Positions 44,011-53,802 of a stretch of DNA of 64,000 bases are shown in pieces. The stretch is from assembly GCA_024279865.1 (NCBI GenBank), contig JAJRRC010000037.1, positions 1 to 64,000 of the forward strand, in the 5' to 3' direction. Every line of letters begins with the position of its first letter. The first letter of the stretch is position 1. Position numbers and translations under genes: made by a program. The stretch is from Planctomycetota bacterium. GTDB taxonomy: Bacteria > Planctomycetota > Phycisphaerae > Phycisphaerales > Phycisphaeraceae. The notes beneath the pieces were generated by a model. That model ran no database searches. It worked only from the letters and a program-made list of their open reading frames with translations, and had not been told where the DNA came from.

Positions 44011-44123
44011 TATGAGTATACCCATCATGATTGAGTTTTCCCGTTGGCTTGCGTACGCGGCATCTTGCTTCAAGCATCCAAACAGCTTTCAACGCGGGAA
44101 TTCTCATACGCGATGCGTGTATA
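44011..44123 (-). repeat. Dispersed 110-130 bp repeat (family 3), copy 1
   Basis: Shares with 58710-58842 the strings CATGATTGAGTTTTCCCG, TTGCGTACGCGGCATCTTG, CAAGCATC, CATCCAAACA, GCGGGAATT and TCATACGCGATGCG in the same order. Internal CTTG-CTTC-AAG hairpin and TACGC/GCGT palindrome. It sits immediately before the start of the minus-strand GT2 gene, in its expected leader. Confidence 0.7.
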
Positions 44124-44172
44124 TTTTATCGGCCAAAACCAGATTGTCATTAACCTACAAAAATGACATGCT

Positions 44173-44688
44173 TTAGCGTGCCATACTTGCGGATTGCTTG
44201 ACCTTGGCCAGGCATTTATCGAACCACGCCAGCAGCTTATCTTCAGGAAGAGCGCCAACGACCCGGTCAATCTCATTCATTTGACTGTCAAAGATAATCA
44301 TGGTGGGGATGCCTTGGACACCCAGTTCATCGGATTTGCGTGTGGCCACGCTGTCAGGCTCCGTCACATCCAGTTTCAACGGCACAAATTGAGTTTGAAT
44401 CTGTTGAGAGACCCTCGGCTGAACCAAAACCTCTTTTTTAAGGTGTTGACATGGCGGACACCAATCTGCTGTCGCCAGCAACAAGACTGGCTGATTTGAT
44501 TCACTCGCAGCTTGCGAGGCGGTTTGAAAGTCATGCTTCCAGGTGATATCCACCGCATTGACAAGTGTTTGCTGTGTGCTTGAGGTTCGAGAAGCTGCTT
44601 GCCAAAGAGCAAATAAAAGCACCACGGTGATGCCAATTGCACCGAGGAGAACCCGTGGAGAACGATGTTTTGGAGGAGTCTGTGTCAT
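44173..44688 (-). CDS. Membrane-anchored thioredoxin-like protein
   Basis: 171 residues. N-terminal membrane helix (about 13-31) and a periplasmic thioredoxin fold with WCPPC (Cys77, Cys80) and the cis-Pro loop GIPTMIIFD. Resembles the C-terminal domain of DsbD or a DsbE/TlpA-type reductase. Probably keeps periplasmic thiols reduced. 28 bp after the GAF-SpoIIE phosphatase gene on the same strand. Confidence 0.85.
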   Translation of the reverse strand: MTQTPPKHRSPRVLLGAIGITVVLLFALWQAASRTSSTQQTLVNAVDITWKHDFQTASQAASESNQPVLLLATADWCPPCQHLKKEVLVQPRVSQQIQTQFVPLKLDVTEPDSVATRKSDELGVQGIPTMIIFDSQMNEIDRVVGALPEDKLLAWFDKCLAKVKQSASMAR

Positions 44689-44716
44689 AATGAAGTAAAC
44701 CCCGCTAGAGGGTGAT

Positions 44717-45988
44717 TTATTCGCTGTTTGTTGAAATTCTTTTCACAATGATAGCTGTCCAGTCATCAGCCTGCGGGCAACCGGGTGCAAATGTGTGTAG
44801 CGCATTAATGAGTGCTTTGATAATTTGTTTGGCTGATTGGTTGTGATGTTCGCGGATGACTTGCTGAACGCCGAGGGTGCCGAACTGTTCATCATCTTCA
44901 CGTTGGCATTCGTAAAAACCATCGGTCAGGAGAATAAAAATGTCTTCTTGGTCCATTTCAAACGGCTCAGTGATATCGCCTATTGCCAAGGGCATGACCC
45001 CCAGTGGCACGCTTGAGGCATCGCGTGATTCGAATTGATCTGTTTGGGCGTGATAGCAGAGCAGGGGCGCTTGGCCTGGGGCTTCGTAATGGATTTGATG
45101 GGTTTGTGGATCTAGTAGGCCGAAGAAGGCTGTGATGAATCGGCTGCCATCGAGATCATCTTCGAGTTGCTCATCAATGTGTTGGACCAAGGGGTTGAGG
45201 TCCGCCCCCAATCGCAAACCCATGCGGAACATGGCCCGCATCTGGGTCACGCTCAAAGCTGGCCCAATGCCATGCCCGGTTGCGTCGGCAAGAACGAGGA
45301 TAATTTTTTCATCCTGTTCAATCACGTCATAAATATCGCCCCCTGTTTCGTCGGCAGGCTGACTGAAAACCGCCAAGTCGTAGCCCTCAATGTGGGGCAG
45401 GGTTTTGGGGAGGACGCCTTGTTGAATATCTTTGGCCAAAGCCAAATCTTGCTGCATGCGAATTTTGACCTGCTGCTCTTCAAGGAGCTGGGCTCGCTGG
45501 ATCGCCACCGCGGCCTGTCCCGCTAGGGCCAGTGCAATATGTTCGTCGTCCTGATCAAAGGTTCCCTTGTCTGCGTTGAGCAATTGCATCACGCCGACGA
45601 GCTTGTCCTCAAGGCCGATCAATGGAATCGTCATCATGCAATGGGTGCGGTAGCCGGTCTGCTTGTCAATGTCCTGATTGAACCGGGGGTCTGCATAGCA
45701 GTCAGGAATATTCAAAATGGTTCGGGTGGTGGCGCATTGGCCTGCCAAACCTTGCTTGGCGGAAAATCGCAACGAGGCCAGCCCTGTCCCCGTGGTCATG
45801 TAGAGTTCATCGTTGGGTGGGTCGTAGAGAAAGACCGAACCACGATCTGCTTTGAGAACATCACGGCCCGCATCAATCACCTGCGTGAGCAACTGAGGCA
45901 GATCACAGACCACCGCCAAGGTGCGAGCCACCTCTAGCACGCGAAGCAGGTCTTTCTGGCTCTCAGGATGGTCAGGCTTATGTGTCAT
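44717..45988 (-). CDS. GAF-domain PP2C (SpoIIE/RsbU-type) phosphatase
   Basis: 423 residues: N-terminal GAF sensor domain (about 25-175; GSVFLYDPPNDELYMTTGTGLASLRF, GLAGQC), a short linker helix with AKDIQQGVLPKTLP, and a SpoIIE PP2C-type Ser/Thr phosphatase domain (about 205-420; FSQPADETGGDIYDV, LVLADATGHGIGPAL, LLTDGFYE, DDWTAIIVKR). Such proteins control anti-sigma factor antagonists in partner-switching pathways; the partners are not in the window. Confidence 0.9.
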   Translation of the reverse strand: MTHKPDHPESQKDLLRVLEVARTLAVVCDLPQLLTQVIDAGRDVLKADRGSVFLYDPPNDELYMTTGTGLASLRFSAKQGLAGQCATTRTILNIPDCYADPRFNQDIDKQTGYRTHCMMTIPLIGLEDKLVGVMQLLNADKGTFDQDDEHIALALAGQAAVAIQRAQLLEEQQVKIRMQQDLALAKDIQQGVLPKTLPHIEGYDLAVFSQPADETGGDIYDVIEQDEKIILVLADATGHGIGPALSVTQMRAMFRMGLRLGADLNPLVQHIDEQLEDDLDGSRFITAFFGLLDPQTHQIHYEAPGQAPLLCYHAQTDQFESRDASSVPLGVMPLAIGDITEPFEMDQEDIFILLTDGFYECQREDDEQFGTLGVQQVIREHHNQSAKQIIKALINALHTFAPGCPQADDWTAIIVKRISTNSE

Positions 45989-46073
45989 GATTCAATAAAC
46001 GGTATTCTACACGTACAAACAAGATTGCGTCAGGTTCATGTGGAATTTTTAGGGGTTCAGGGAGCATTTTATT

Positions 46074-46796
46074 TTGATCGATCAGACAACCATGTTGGCC
46101 AGCGCTCAGACGTTGGTGGATGATTTTCGTCAGAAATTGGGAAAGATAGAGATGTTGCCGCGAGGCATTCTCATCAGTGAGTTCTTTTTTCTGTACGCGA
46201 CTCTAGGCAATAATCCGCCCCAGCGAATCATCGAGTCAGGCAGAGCCTTGGGGCAAAGTACCGAACTGCTCGCCCGGTTTTTTCCTGAGACCCAGATTAT
46301 CAGTATTGAACTCGAAGCAGGCCATCCCGATGCCGACAAAGCACTCGCAAGGCTCAAGCCTTATGACAATGTGACGTGCTTGTTTGGCGATGCGAGACAA
46401 TTGATGCTCGAACATACTCAGCCTCAAGACATTTGCATTATTGATGGGCCCAAAGATTTTCGTGCTTTGCAATTGGCGTTCAGGACGTTGCAAGCTCACA
46501 AGCCCGCTGCCTGTTTTGTACATGACTGCTATCCGACGTCGGTGATCCGTCCGTTTTTAAATCGCTATTATCCCGCTGCTTTTTTCAGCGATCATGCAGC
46601 CTTTACCGAGGGGTATTGGAAGCTCAATGAAAATTTTGAAACAAAGATTGCTCTTGAAGATGCCGGTGTGTTAGCCTGTTTGCCCAATGCAGAGGATATT
46701 GTTTGGGGTTGTCTCAACGCCCGTCGAACATGGGGGCGTTGTAAAGCAAATATCGCCCGATCCATCCGAAAACGCATGGGCAGCACCCAAAGCTAA
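46074..46796 (+). CDS. Putative SAM-dependent methyltransferase-fold protein
   Basis: 240 residues with a class I methyltransferase-like core: IESGRALGQSTELLARFF in place of motif I, IISIELEAG, VTCLFGDARQLM and ICIIDGPKDFRALQLAF. The glycine-rich motif I is weak (no GxGxG), and the overall pattern resembles cephalosporin-hydroxylase or glycan-associated methyltransferases. TTG 46074 has GGAG nine bases upstream; ATG 46092 is an alternative. Single plus-strand gene between divergent blocks. Confidence 0.6.
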   Translation: MIDQTTMLASAQTLVDDFRQKLGKIEMLPRGILISEFFFLYATLGNNPPQRIIESGRALGQSTELLARFFPETQIISIELEAGHPDADKALARLKPYDNVTCLFGDARQLMLEHTQPQDICIIDGPKDFRALQLAFRTLQAHKPAACFVHDCYPTSVIRPFLNRYYPAAFFSDHAAFTEGYWKLNENFETKIALEDAGVLACLPNAEDIVWGCLNARRTWGRCKANIARSIRKRMGSTQS

Positions 46797-46832
46797 CGCA
46801 TCGTGGCGTACCGCCATGGTTCATCAAACGTC

Positions 46833-46854
46833 ATCACAACGTAGAGTCGGATTC
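46833..46854 (+). repeat. Dispersed hairpin repeat (family 2), stem-less copy f
   Basis: ATCACAACG-TAGAGTC-GGATTC: both conserved flanks are present but the central stem is missing. It reads like a deletion derivative of copies a, d and e. Lies between the methyltransferase gene and clpB. Confidence 0.5.
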
Positions 46855-46888
46855 CCCTCTCAAGGAACGTCACGCTTCACTGCACGCT

Positions 46889-49489
46889 TTACTTCTGTAC
46901 CGTGAGCTTGAGTTCCCCGTTTTTATCTTCACTCACCGTGACGGTGCTACCATCGGTAATCGTTCCCTCAATGATCTCGCGGCCAAGACGGGTTTCGAGT
47001 TCATGTTGCAAGTATCGTTTTAGAGGCCTTGCCCCATAAGCAGGGTCATACGCACCGGCGACGATCAGATTGGCAGCCTCGTCCGTGAGGTTGATCGAAA
47101 TTTGTCGATCCGCCAAACGATGACGCACATCCTCAAGCAGCAAATCGACAATTTGTCTTAGTTCAGCCATGGTGAGTGGTTTAAACAAAATGGTGTCATC
47201 CACCCGGTTTAAAAACTCAGGCCGAAAGTGAGATTGCAAATCCGCAAAAACAGAATTACGTGTGTGTTCGCTGATCTCGCCACTGGTCGTGGCGGTGACT
47301 GCTTCATCGAGTAGATACTGTGAACCGATATTGCTGGTCATGATGATGACGGTGTTTTTGAAGTCCACGGTGCGGCCTTGTGAATCGGTCACGCGGCCGT
47401 CATCGAGAATCTGAAGCAAAACATTGAAGACATCAGGATGCGCTTTTTCAATTTCATCAAACAAAATCACGCTATAAGGCTTGCGGCGAACCGCTTCGGT
47501 CAATTGACCTCCCTGTTCAAAACCAATGTATCCCGGAGGCGCGCCGATGAGCCGACTCACCGCGTGTTTCTCCATGTATTCACTCATATCAATCCGCACG
47601 ATATTGTCTTCGGTATCAAACAACGTACGGGCGAGTGTGCGGGCGAGTTCTGTTTTGCCCACGCCTGTGGGGCCGAGGAAGATAAACGAACCAATCGGCC
47701 GTTTGGGGTCTTTGATTCCCGCGCGAGCGCGGATGATCGCGTCCGCCACGAGGGTGACCGCATGGTCTTGGCCGATGACTTGTTCGTGAAGGGTTTTGTC
47801 AAGTTTGAGTAATTTTTCTCGTTCGCCTTCGACGAGTCGGGTGACGGGGATGCCTGTCCATTTCGAAACGATTTGAGAGATTTCTTCTTCGGTGACTTCT
47901 TCGCGAAGCAAACCGGTTTGTTCATGTGGAACATCCGTATCTTTGAGTTTTTGTTCAAGAGCGGGCAATTGGCCGTATTTAATTTGAGCTGCTTTTTCGA
48001 GGTCATGGTCCCGCTGGGCTTGGTCCATTTCCAAGCGTAGTGCTTCAATTTGCTCACGCAATTGACGGCCGCCATCAATGGCGTTTTTCTCTTGATCCCA
48101 TTGGGCTTGCATGGTCTGAGATTGATCTTGGAGATTGGCGAGTTCTTTTTGTAAATGGGACAAACGTTGTCGTGAAGGCTCGTCGGTTTCTTTTTTCAAG
48201 GCAGCTTCTTCAATCTCAAGCTGCATCACCCGGCGGGTCATTTCATCAAGCTCCGCTGGCATCGAATCCATCTCTGTGCGGATCATCGCGCACGCTTCAT
48301 CAATCAAGTCGATGGCCTTGTCAGGCAAAAACCGATCACTGATATAGCGATCTGATTGCACGGCCGCCGCCACAATCGCGCTGTCGGCAATACGAACGCC
48401 ATGATGAATTTCAAACCGTTCCTTCAGCCCACGCAAAATAGAAATGGCATCTTCCACCGAAGGCGGTTCCACAAGAATCGGCTGAAAACGTCGTTCCAAC
48501 GCAGCGTCTTTTTCCAAGTGCTGACGGTATTCATCCAGTGTCGTCGCACCAATGCAATGCAGTTCGCCCCGCGCGAGCATCGGCTTGAGCAGATTGCCCG
48601 CGTCCATGGCACCTTCAGATTTACCTGCCCCGACAATGGTGTGCAATTCATCAATGAATAAAATCACTTGGCCATCAGATTGTTTGACTTCATTGAGGAC
48701 GGCCTTGAAGCGTTCTTCAAACTCGCCGCGGTACTTGGCGCCTGCAATGAGGCTGCCCATGTCCAACGCGAAAAGTGTTTTGTTTTTCAATCCCTCAGGC
48801 ACATCGCCCCGAACAACCCGCTGGGCGAGTCCTTCGACAATGGCCGTCTTACCCACGCCTGGCTCACCGATGAGGACGGGATTATTCTTGGTTTTGCGAG
48901 ATAAAATTCGAATGGTGCGACGGATTTCTTCGTCACGACCAATGACTGGGTCCATCTTGCCGGTGGAAGCTTCTTTGACCAAGTCAATGCCATATCGAGA
49001 CAGAGCTTCATAGGTCCCCTCAGGGGTCGCACTTTGGACACGCTGATGACCTCGCACTTGGGTCAACACTTCTAGGAATGCGTTGCGGTCAATGCCCAAC
49101 GTCGATAAAACGGGATGAGGTTTTTGCGGATCAAGCATGGCCAAAACCAGATGTTCGACGGAGAGATATTCATCTTTGAGACGGTCGGCTTCTTGTTGAG
49201 CGAGAATAAAAAGTTCATTGAGCGATTGGGTCAGATAGATTTTTCCAGGCTCGGTCCCCGGCCCACTGACGCTGGGAATCTTGTCCAGTTCATGGGTGAC
49301 AGCAGCAATCACCACATCGGCAGGGCGTTTGAGCTTTTCTAAAAGACGCGGGGTCAAGCCGTCGGTCTGTTGGCACAACGCAAGCAGGAGATGGTTGACA
49401 TCGACTGCCTGGTGGCCACGGCTGGTGGCTAGGTTTTGCGCTTCATGAAGCGCTTCTTGGGCTTTCTGTGTGCATTGGTTCATGTCCAT
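46889..49489 (-). CDS. clpB: ATP-dependent chaperone ClpB
   Basis: 866-residue disaggregase with the full ClpB layout: N-domain repeats (residues 1-150), first AAA+ with GEPGVGKT, coiled-coil M-domain (about 400-530), second AAA+ with GPTGVGKT, and a C-terminal D2-small domain. It works with DnaK/DnaJ to resolubilise aggregates. GGAG precedes ATG 49489. A short G-tract (49497-49516) lies in the 38-bp gap to the dnaJ-like gene upstream. Confidence 0.96.
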   Translation of the reverse strand: MDMNQCTQKAQEALHEAQNLATSRGHQAVDVNHLLLALCQQTDGLTPRLLEKLKRPADVVIAAVTHELDKIPSVSGPGTEPGKIYLTQSLNELFILAQQEADRLKDEYLSVEHLVLAMLDPQKPHPVLSTLGIDRNAFLEVLTQVRGHQRVQSATPEGTYEALSRYGIDLVKEASTGKMDPVIGRDEEIRRTIRILSRKTKNNPVLIGEPGVGKTAIVEGLAQRVVRGDVPEGLKNKTLFALDMGSLIAGAKYRGEFEERFKAVLNEVKQSDGQVILFIDELHTIVGAGKSEGAMDAGNLLKPMLARGELHCIGATTLDEYRQHLEKDAALERRFQPILVEPPSVEDAISILRGLKERFEIHHGVRIADSAIVAAAVQSDRYISDRFLPDKAIDLIDEACAMIRTEMDSMPAELDEMTRRVMQLEIEEAALKKETDEPSRQRLSHLQKELANLQDQSQTMQAQWDQEKNAIDGGRQLREQIEALRLEMDQAQRDHDLEKAAQIKYGQLPALEQKLKDTDVPHEQTGLLREEVTEEEISQIVSKWTGIPVTRLVEGEREKLLKLDKTLHEQVIGQDHAVTLVADAIIRARAGIKDPKRPIGSFIFLGPTGVGKTELARTLARTLFDTEDNIVRIDMSEYMEKHAVSRLIGAPPGYIGFEQGGQLTEAVRRKPYSVILFDEIEKAHPDVFNVLLQILDDGRVTDSQGRTVDFKNTVIIMTSNIGSQYLLDEAVTATTSGEISEHTRNSVFADLQSHFRPEFLNRVDDTILFKPLTMAELRQIVDLLLEDVRHRLADRQISINLTDEAANLIVAGAYDPAYGARPLKRYLQHELETRLGREIIEGTITDGSTVTVSEDKNGELKLTVQK

Positions 49490-49496
49490 GTTGGGT

Positions 49497-49516
49497 CTCC
49501 GGGGGCAGGGGGGCTT
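49497..49516 (+). repeat. G-tract repeat, dnaJ-clpB gap
   Basis: CTCCGGGGGCAGGGGGG, in the short gap between the dnaJ-like stop and clpB start. On the clpB mRNA it reads as a C-rich leader. Confidence 0.6.
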
Positions 49517-49527
49517 CGCAAGTGAAA

Positions 49528-50532
49528 TTAGGCGCGCGGATCAAACGTCGAAACTTCGCGTAGTTGTTCTAAAAGCGTTCGTTGTTCGTCGGTGAGTTCT
49601 TTGGGTACGACGATCTTTGTGCGAATCACGAGATGGCCTCGTGAGGGGGCTGGATCGTCGCAGCCGTCGTCTTTGCATTTTTGGCTGCCACAGTTTTTGG
49701 CTTTGAGCTTGGTGGTGAGGCCTTTGTTTTTGAGTCGAAGTTTGCTGCCGCTGGAAGTGCCCGGCGGGATGGTGATGGTGACCTCGCCGTCGAGGGTTTG
49801 CACAGGGATTTTGGCTCCCAAGGCCGCCTCGGTCACGGTCAAAGGCAATTCGAGTGTGAGGTTTACGCCATCGACTTCAAAGCGGCTATGTGGTGCGATG
49901 GTAATTTTAAGGATGATATCTGCGCCGTGGTTGCCTTGTCCTTTGATTCGAATTTTTGAGCTGTCGGTGGTTCCTGCTGGGATTTTGACATCAATTTGTC
50001 TGTTTCCTGTGGGGCCTTGCACGGTGAGCTGACGGCTGCCGCCGTGGAAGATTTCTTCTAAGGTCAGCGTGAGATCCACTTCAGAATTGGCTGGTCTGCG
50101 AGGCTGTTGGTGTTGTCCGGGGGTTCCGGGGGTTCCGGGGTGGCCGTTTGCTTGATTGGCAAAGAGGTTTTCAAAGAAGTCGCTGAATTGACCGCCGCCG
50201 TCCATTCGGAAGCCACCTTGCTGGCCGTCCATGCCGTTGAATGAAAAGTTCGATCCGCCAAAGCCGTTGCCGCCAAAACCTGGCGGTGGGGTGAAGTCTT
50301 GGCCTGCTTGCCAGTTTTCGCCGAGTTGGTCGTAGCGTTGTCGTTTTTTGGGGTCTTTGAGGACTTCGTAGGCTTCATTGATTTGTTTGAACTTATCTAC
50401 AGCCGCTGCGTCTTTATTCACATCGGGGTGGTATTTGCGAGCCCGGAGACGAAACGCATTTTGAATTTTCTTGGCGGACGCATCACGCCCGACGCCAAGG
50501 GTTTTGTAATAATCTTCAAATTTAACAGCCAT
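49528..50532 (-). CDS. DnaJ-like co-chaperone (CbpA type)
   Basis: 334 residues: J domain with HPD at 35-37, Gly/Phe-rich linker (about 80-130), and two C-terminal substrate-binding domains (from about 150). The classical DnaJ zinc-finger domain is absent; instead a short Cys cluster (Cys281, 286, 291) is inserted late in the second C-terminal domain. The linker contains PGTPGTPG from a G-tract repeat. ATG 50532; co-transcribed with clpB. Confidence 0.9.
   Translation of the reverse strand: MAVKFEDYYKTLGVGRDASAKKIQNAFRLRARKYHPDVNKDAAAVDKFKQINEAYEVLKDPKKRQRYDQLGENWQAGQDFTPPPGFGGNGFGGSNFSFNGMDGQQGGFRMDGGGQFSDFFENLFANQANGHPGTPGTPGQHQQPRRPANSEVDLTLTLEEIFHGGSRQLTVQGPTGNRQIDVKIPAGTTDSSKIRIKGQGNHGADIILKITIAPHSRFEVDGVNLTLELPLTVTEAALGAKIPVQTLDGEVTITIPPGTSSGSKLRLKNKGLTTKLKAKNCGSQKCKDDGCDDPAPSRGHLVIRTKIVVPKELTDEQRTLLEQLREVSTFDPRA
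50116..50144 (+). repeat. G-tract repeat inside dnaJ-like gene
   Basis: Three 9-bp CCGGGGGTT-type units (50117-50143). In the coding (minus) direction C-rich, encoding the Pro-Gly-Thr-Pro-Gly segment at the J-domain/C-terminal-domain boundary. Confidence 0.78.
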
Positions 50533-50618
50533 GTAGATACCAACAAGCAAGCCTCATGCCACTCAGATACAGTTAAAACAAGGGTTTAGCATCACAAAAT
50601 CTGACAAAATCGGCATTG

Positions 50619-50636
50619 ACTCCCCCGGAAGTTGCC
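50619..50636. repeat. G-tract repeat, dnaJ-lactonase gap
   Basis: ACTCCCCCGGAAGTTGCC, a single-unit copy in the intergenic region upstream of both divergent genes. No gene in 50533-50742. Confidence 0.55.
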
Positions 50637-50742
50637 GACTTGGCAGGTGGGGTGCTTTGTTTTCTTCTTGGCATGCAATATTTTGTATTTCAGTGCGTTT
50701 TAATTTAGGTGTTTTTAATCTGGGAATCACAAGGGGTTTTTG

Positions 50743-51912
50743 TTGATAAAAAAAACAAGCATGATTGTGGTGGCATTTGTTGTGTTATTCGCTCTGTTGA
50801 CCAGTACCAATGCAGAAGTGGTTGATTCGGCTGATATGAGGCAATGTCGTGTCTACTTCGGCACAGGTATGACGGGTGATCGGGCAGGCATTTATACCAG
50901 CATTTTAGACCTACGCACTGGCCAGCTTGGCAAAGCTTCACTGGCGGGAAAAGCAATTCGCCCTGGATTTATTGCACTGCATCCTGATGGAACCCGCCTC
51001 TACACCATCGGCAAGCCCGCAGGCTATCGTGGGCCTCGCAGCGGCTCGGTCTGTGCTTTTAAAATCAATCCCAAAACAGGATCGCTCACATTGATCAACT
51101 CACAGCCAAGCAAAGGCAATGGGCCTTGTTATCTTTTTGTCGATCCCCAAGGACGTAACGTTCTTGTGGGGCATTATCGAACGGGAAATTGTTCAGTCTT
51201 GCCACTAGCCAAAGATGGTTCGCTCAAACCGGTTTCCTCGGTTCAGCAGCACAAGGGATCAAGCTCGCATCCCCGACGGCAAACATCGCCCCATCCCCAT
51301 AGCATCGTCCTTGACTCGGCAGGAAAGTACGCTTTTGTGGCTGATCTGGGTCTTGACCAGATACGAAGCTATCGATTTGATTCAGTGGCCGGGACCCTGA
51401 CTCCCAATAGTCCACCGTTTATTGCTGTGGCACCTGGCAGTGGGCCTCGTCATTTTATATTTGGGCCTTTGGAAAAGTTTGCGTATGGCAATCTGGAACT
51501 CACTTCAGAAGTTGCTGTTTTTAGCTATGACCCGACGAAGGGTCGCTTAAAGATTTTGCAGACGATCTCTACATTGCCAAATGATTTTTCAGGAAACAAT
51601 GCCAATGCGGGGATCTGTATTACGCCCGAGGGCAGTTTTCTCTATGTTTCGAATCGTGGGCACAATAGCATTGCGATGTTTTCGGTGGACCGTGATACGG
51701 GGAAATTGACTTCGTTGGGAAGTGAATCGACCCGAGGCGATGTTCCTCAGGCAATCAGCATCGATCCAACGGGCCGTTATCTCATTGTGACCGATAAAAG
51801 GGCTGGGCATGTACGCGTATTTGAAATCAACAAAAAAACAGGCAAGCTCGCCTACACCGGCAGCAGTCTGAACATCCCCAAAGTCGGCCGCGTGGTATTT
51901 TTGCCGAGATAA
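50743..51912 (+). CDS. Exported lactonase-like beta-propeller (Pgl family)
   Basis: 389 residues. Signal peptide (KKTSMIVVAFVVLFALLTSTNA) then a seven-bladed propeller of the YbhE/6-phosphogluconolactonase-like family: TRLYTIGKPAGY, HPHSIVLDSAGKYAFVADLGLDQI, GPRHFIFGPLEKFAYG, PEGSFLYVSNRGHNSIAMF, QAISIDPTGRYLIVTDK. TTG 50743 has AAGGGG six bases upstream; TTG 50740 and ATG 50761 are alternatives. Being exported, it is unlikely to serve the cytosolic pentose-phosphate pathway. Confidence 0.75.
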   Translation: MIKKTSMIVVAFVVLFALLTSTNAEVVDSADMRQCRVYFGTGMTGDRAGIYTSILDLRTGQLGKASLAGKAIRPGFIALHPDGTRLYTIGKPAGYRGPRSGSVCAFKINPKTGSLTLINSQPSKGNGPCYLFVDPQGRNVLVGHYRTGNCSVLPLAKDGSLKPVSSVQQHKGSSSHPRRQTSPHPHSIVLDSAGKYAFVADLGLDQIRSYRFDSVAGTLTPNSPPFIAVAPGSGPRHFIFGPLEKFAYGNLELTSEVAVFSYDPTKGRLKILQTISTLPNDFSGNNANAGICITPEGSFLYVSNRGHNSIAMFSVDRDTGKLTSLGSESTRGDVPQAISIDPTGRYLIVTDKRAGHVRVFEINKKTGKLAYTGSSLNIPKVGRVVFLPR

Positions 51913-51948
51913 TTGAATCCGCCAAACAACTTGATATTATAAGTTTCT

Positions 51949-53802
51949 ATGCATAAACGAACATTGCTTGTTGCCTTGCTTTTGGTTTTTTTGATGCCAG
52001 TTGCCGGTTACGGTGCGCACGCAACGCCACAACAAATACGCCAATTGGCGACGAAACTTGACCCTTGGCTTGCTTGTATCAACGGCAATGCAAAATCATT
52101 TGCCATTGAAATAGAAATTGATGCCAAAGTGAAGGGCCAAGCCATGGCGGGCACGGTGCGATTGGTTCGTTTTAACGATGATGCGTGGCGGTTGGTGATG
52201 ACCCATCCATCATTCTCATTAAGCCTTGACCGGACAGCCGAACGCACAAGGCTTGTTTTGCCCGCTCACAAGACAGCGATCCTAGGAGAAGGGGAACTTG
52301 CAGCAGGAGAGACGCTTGATCCCGTTGGCCTATTTATTCGCTTGCTTAGTATGGATTCGATGGCGAGTACTGTTTTCTTGATGGCGGGGAGTTGCGATGG
52401 ACAGATGGCTGCGATTTCATTGACCTCGCTTGCCGAATTAGAGCCAGCGGACGAGAAAGCCTTGCGATGGATCATCCCTAAGATCGACAATGCTTCCCTC
52501 GAATTTAGCCCAGACGGCAGGACGCTGAAGATCATGTTTCCCAGTGGGTCTGCCATATTAAGACGGATTGCAGTTAGTCAAGTTTCACCACAACAAGATA
52601 TGCCAGAAGGGTTTGACGTTCGCCAAGTGAATCGAACGGAAATGGAGCGATTGTTTGTGCGTGGTGTGAGGCGAAGCACCGAAGTGTTATGGCCTGGGCC
52701 GAGCTTGATTCATCCTTCGCAAAATTCTCGCTTCGTTGAGCATGGCGAACTGCAATGGAAGCAGGGACAGCGGCTGGTTCTTCTCAAAGGAACTCCCTTG
52801 CAGGTTGGTTTGGCGCATGGCGAATTGTTGCAAAATGAAATACGCCGACTTTGTGATTCTGTTTTGTATCTCGTAGGTATTGCAAAGACGGTTCAAACGG
52901 GCCGCTGGTTCCTCGACGATCTACGCGATGCTTACAAGCGTTTGGAAACATATATTCCCCAGGCTCATAAGATAGAAATGGATGCGATGGCCAAGTCTTC
53001 GGGTGTCCGTGCTGAAGAAGTCCGTCTTGCAAATGTTTTTCCCGAATTGTTTCACTGTTCAGGTTTCGCTGTTTTCGGCAGCGCCACGCAAGAAGGCAAA
53101 CTCTACCACGGTCGTGTGTTGGACTATATGACCGTGATTGGTTTGCAGGATTCAGCAGCCTTGTTTGTGATTAACACAGAGGGCAAAATTCCGTTTGCCA
53201 ATGTCGGGTTCGCTGGGTTTACCGGCAGCGTTTCGGGTATGAATGCAAAGAAAATTTCACTCGGCGAAATGGGTGGGGGTGGTGAAGGTGATTGGGATGG
53301 CGTTCCGATGGCGACACTGATGCGTCGTGCTTTAGAAGAGTGTTCGACGTTGGACGAAGTGAAAGCACTTTGGCAAAATTCCCCCCGAACCTGCGAGTAT
53401 TACTATGTGTTCGCTGATGGGAAAATCCCCGATGCCGTTGGTGTTGCTGCGACGCCGGAACATCTTGAATTTATCAATCCCAGCCAAGCCCATGCTCGTC
53501 TTGGTGAAGGGATCAAAGATACAGTTTTGATGTCTGGCGGTGACCGTTTAAAAGTGTTACGCCAACGCATCACAGAAAGTCACGGCCAAATTGATGTTGA
53601 CAAAGCCATTTGGCTGATGAGTCGTCCCGTGGCAACAGGTAGTAATCTGCACAATGTTTTGTTTGTGCCACAAGATTTGAAGTTATACGTTGCGCATGCC
53701 AGTCGTCGTCAAGTTGCCGCTGAGCGTCCTTATGTATTGTTTGATCTTGGCGTACTGCTCAAAACAAGCTCGTTGTTTTTAGTTCCGAAGAAGGTGCGAT
53801 GA
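51949..53802 (+). CDS. Exported C45 family acyltransferase/peptidase-like protein
   Basis: 617 residues. Signal peptide (1-23); an N-terminal ~240-residue domain of unknown fold (lipoprotein-localisation-like beta segments, MTHPSFSLSLDRTAERTRLVLP); then a C45 (acyl-CoA:6-aminopenicillanate acyltransferase-like) domain: GLAHGELL and the nucleophile Cys370 in ELFHCSGFAVFG, then GRVLDYMTVIG. The Cys could become N-terminal by autoproteolysis as in Ntn hydrolases. Overlaps the next gene by four bases. Substrate unknown, likely an amide or peptide in the periplasm. Confidence 0.75.
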   Translation: MHKRTLLVALLLVFLMPVAGYGAHATPQQIRQLATKLDPWLACINGNAKSFAIEIEIDAKVKGQAMAGTVRLVRFNDDAWRLVMTHPSFSLSLDRTAERTRLVLPAHKTAILGEGELAAGETLDPVGLFIRLLSMDSMASTVFLMAGSCDGQMAAISLTSLAELEPADEKALRWIIPKIDNASLEFSPDGRTLKIMFPSGSAILRRIAVSQVSPQQDMPEGFDVRQVNRTEMERLFVRGVRRSTEVLWPGPSLIHPSQNSRFVEHGELQWKQGQRLVLLKGTPLQVGLAHGELLQNEIRRLCDSVLYLVGIAKTVQTGRWFLDDLRDAYKRLETYIPQAHKIEMDAMAKSSGVRAEEVRLANVFPELFHCSGFAVFGSATQEGKLYHGRVLDYMTVIGLQDSAALFVINTEGKIPFANVGFAGFTGSVSGMNAKKISLGEMGGGGEGDWDGVPMATLMRRALEECSTLDEVKALWQNSPRTCEYYYVFADGKIPDAVGVAATPEHLEFINPSQAHARLGEGIKDTVLMSGGDRLKVLRQRITESHGQIDVDKAIWLMSRPVATGSNLHNVLFVPQDLKLYVAHASRRQVAAERPYVLFDLGVLLKTSSLFLVPKKVR

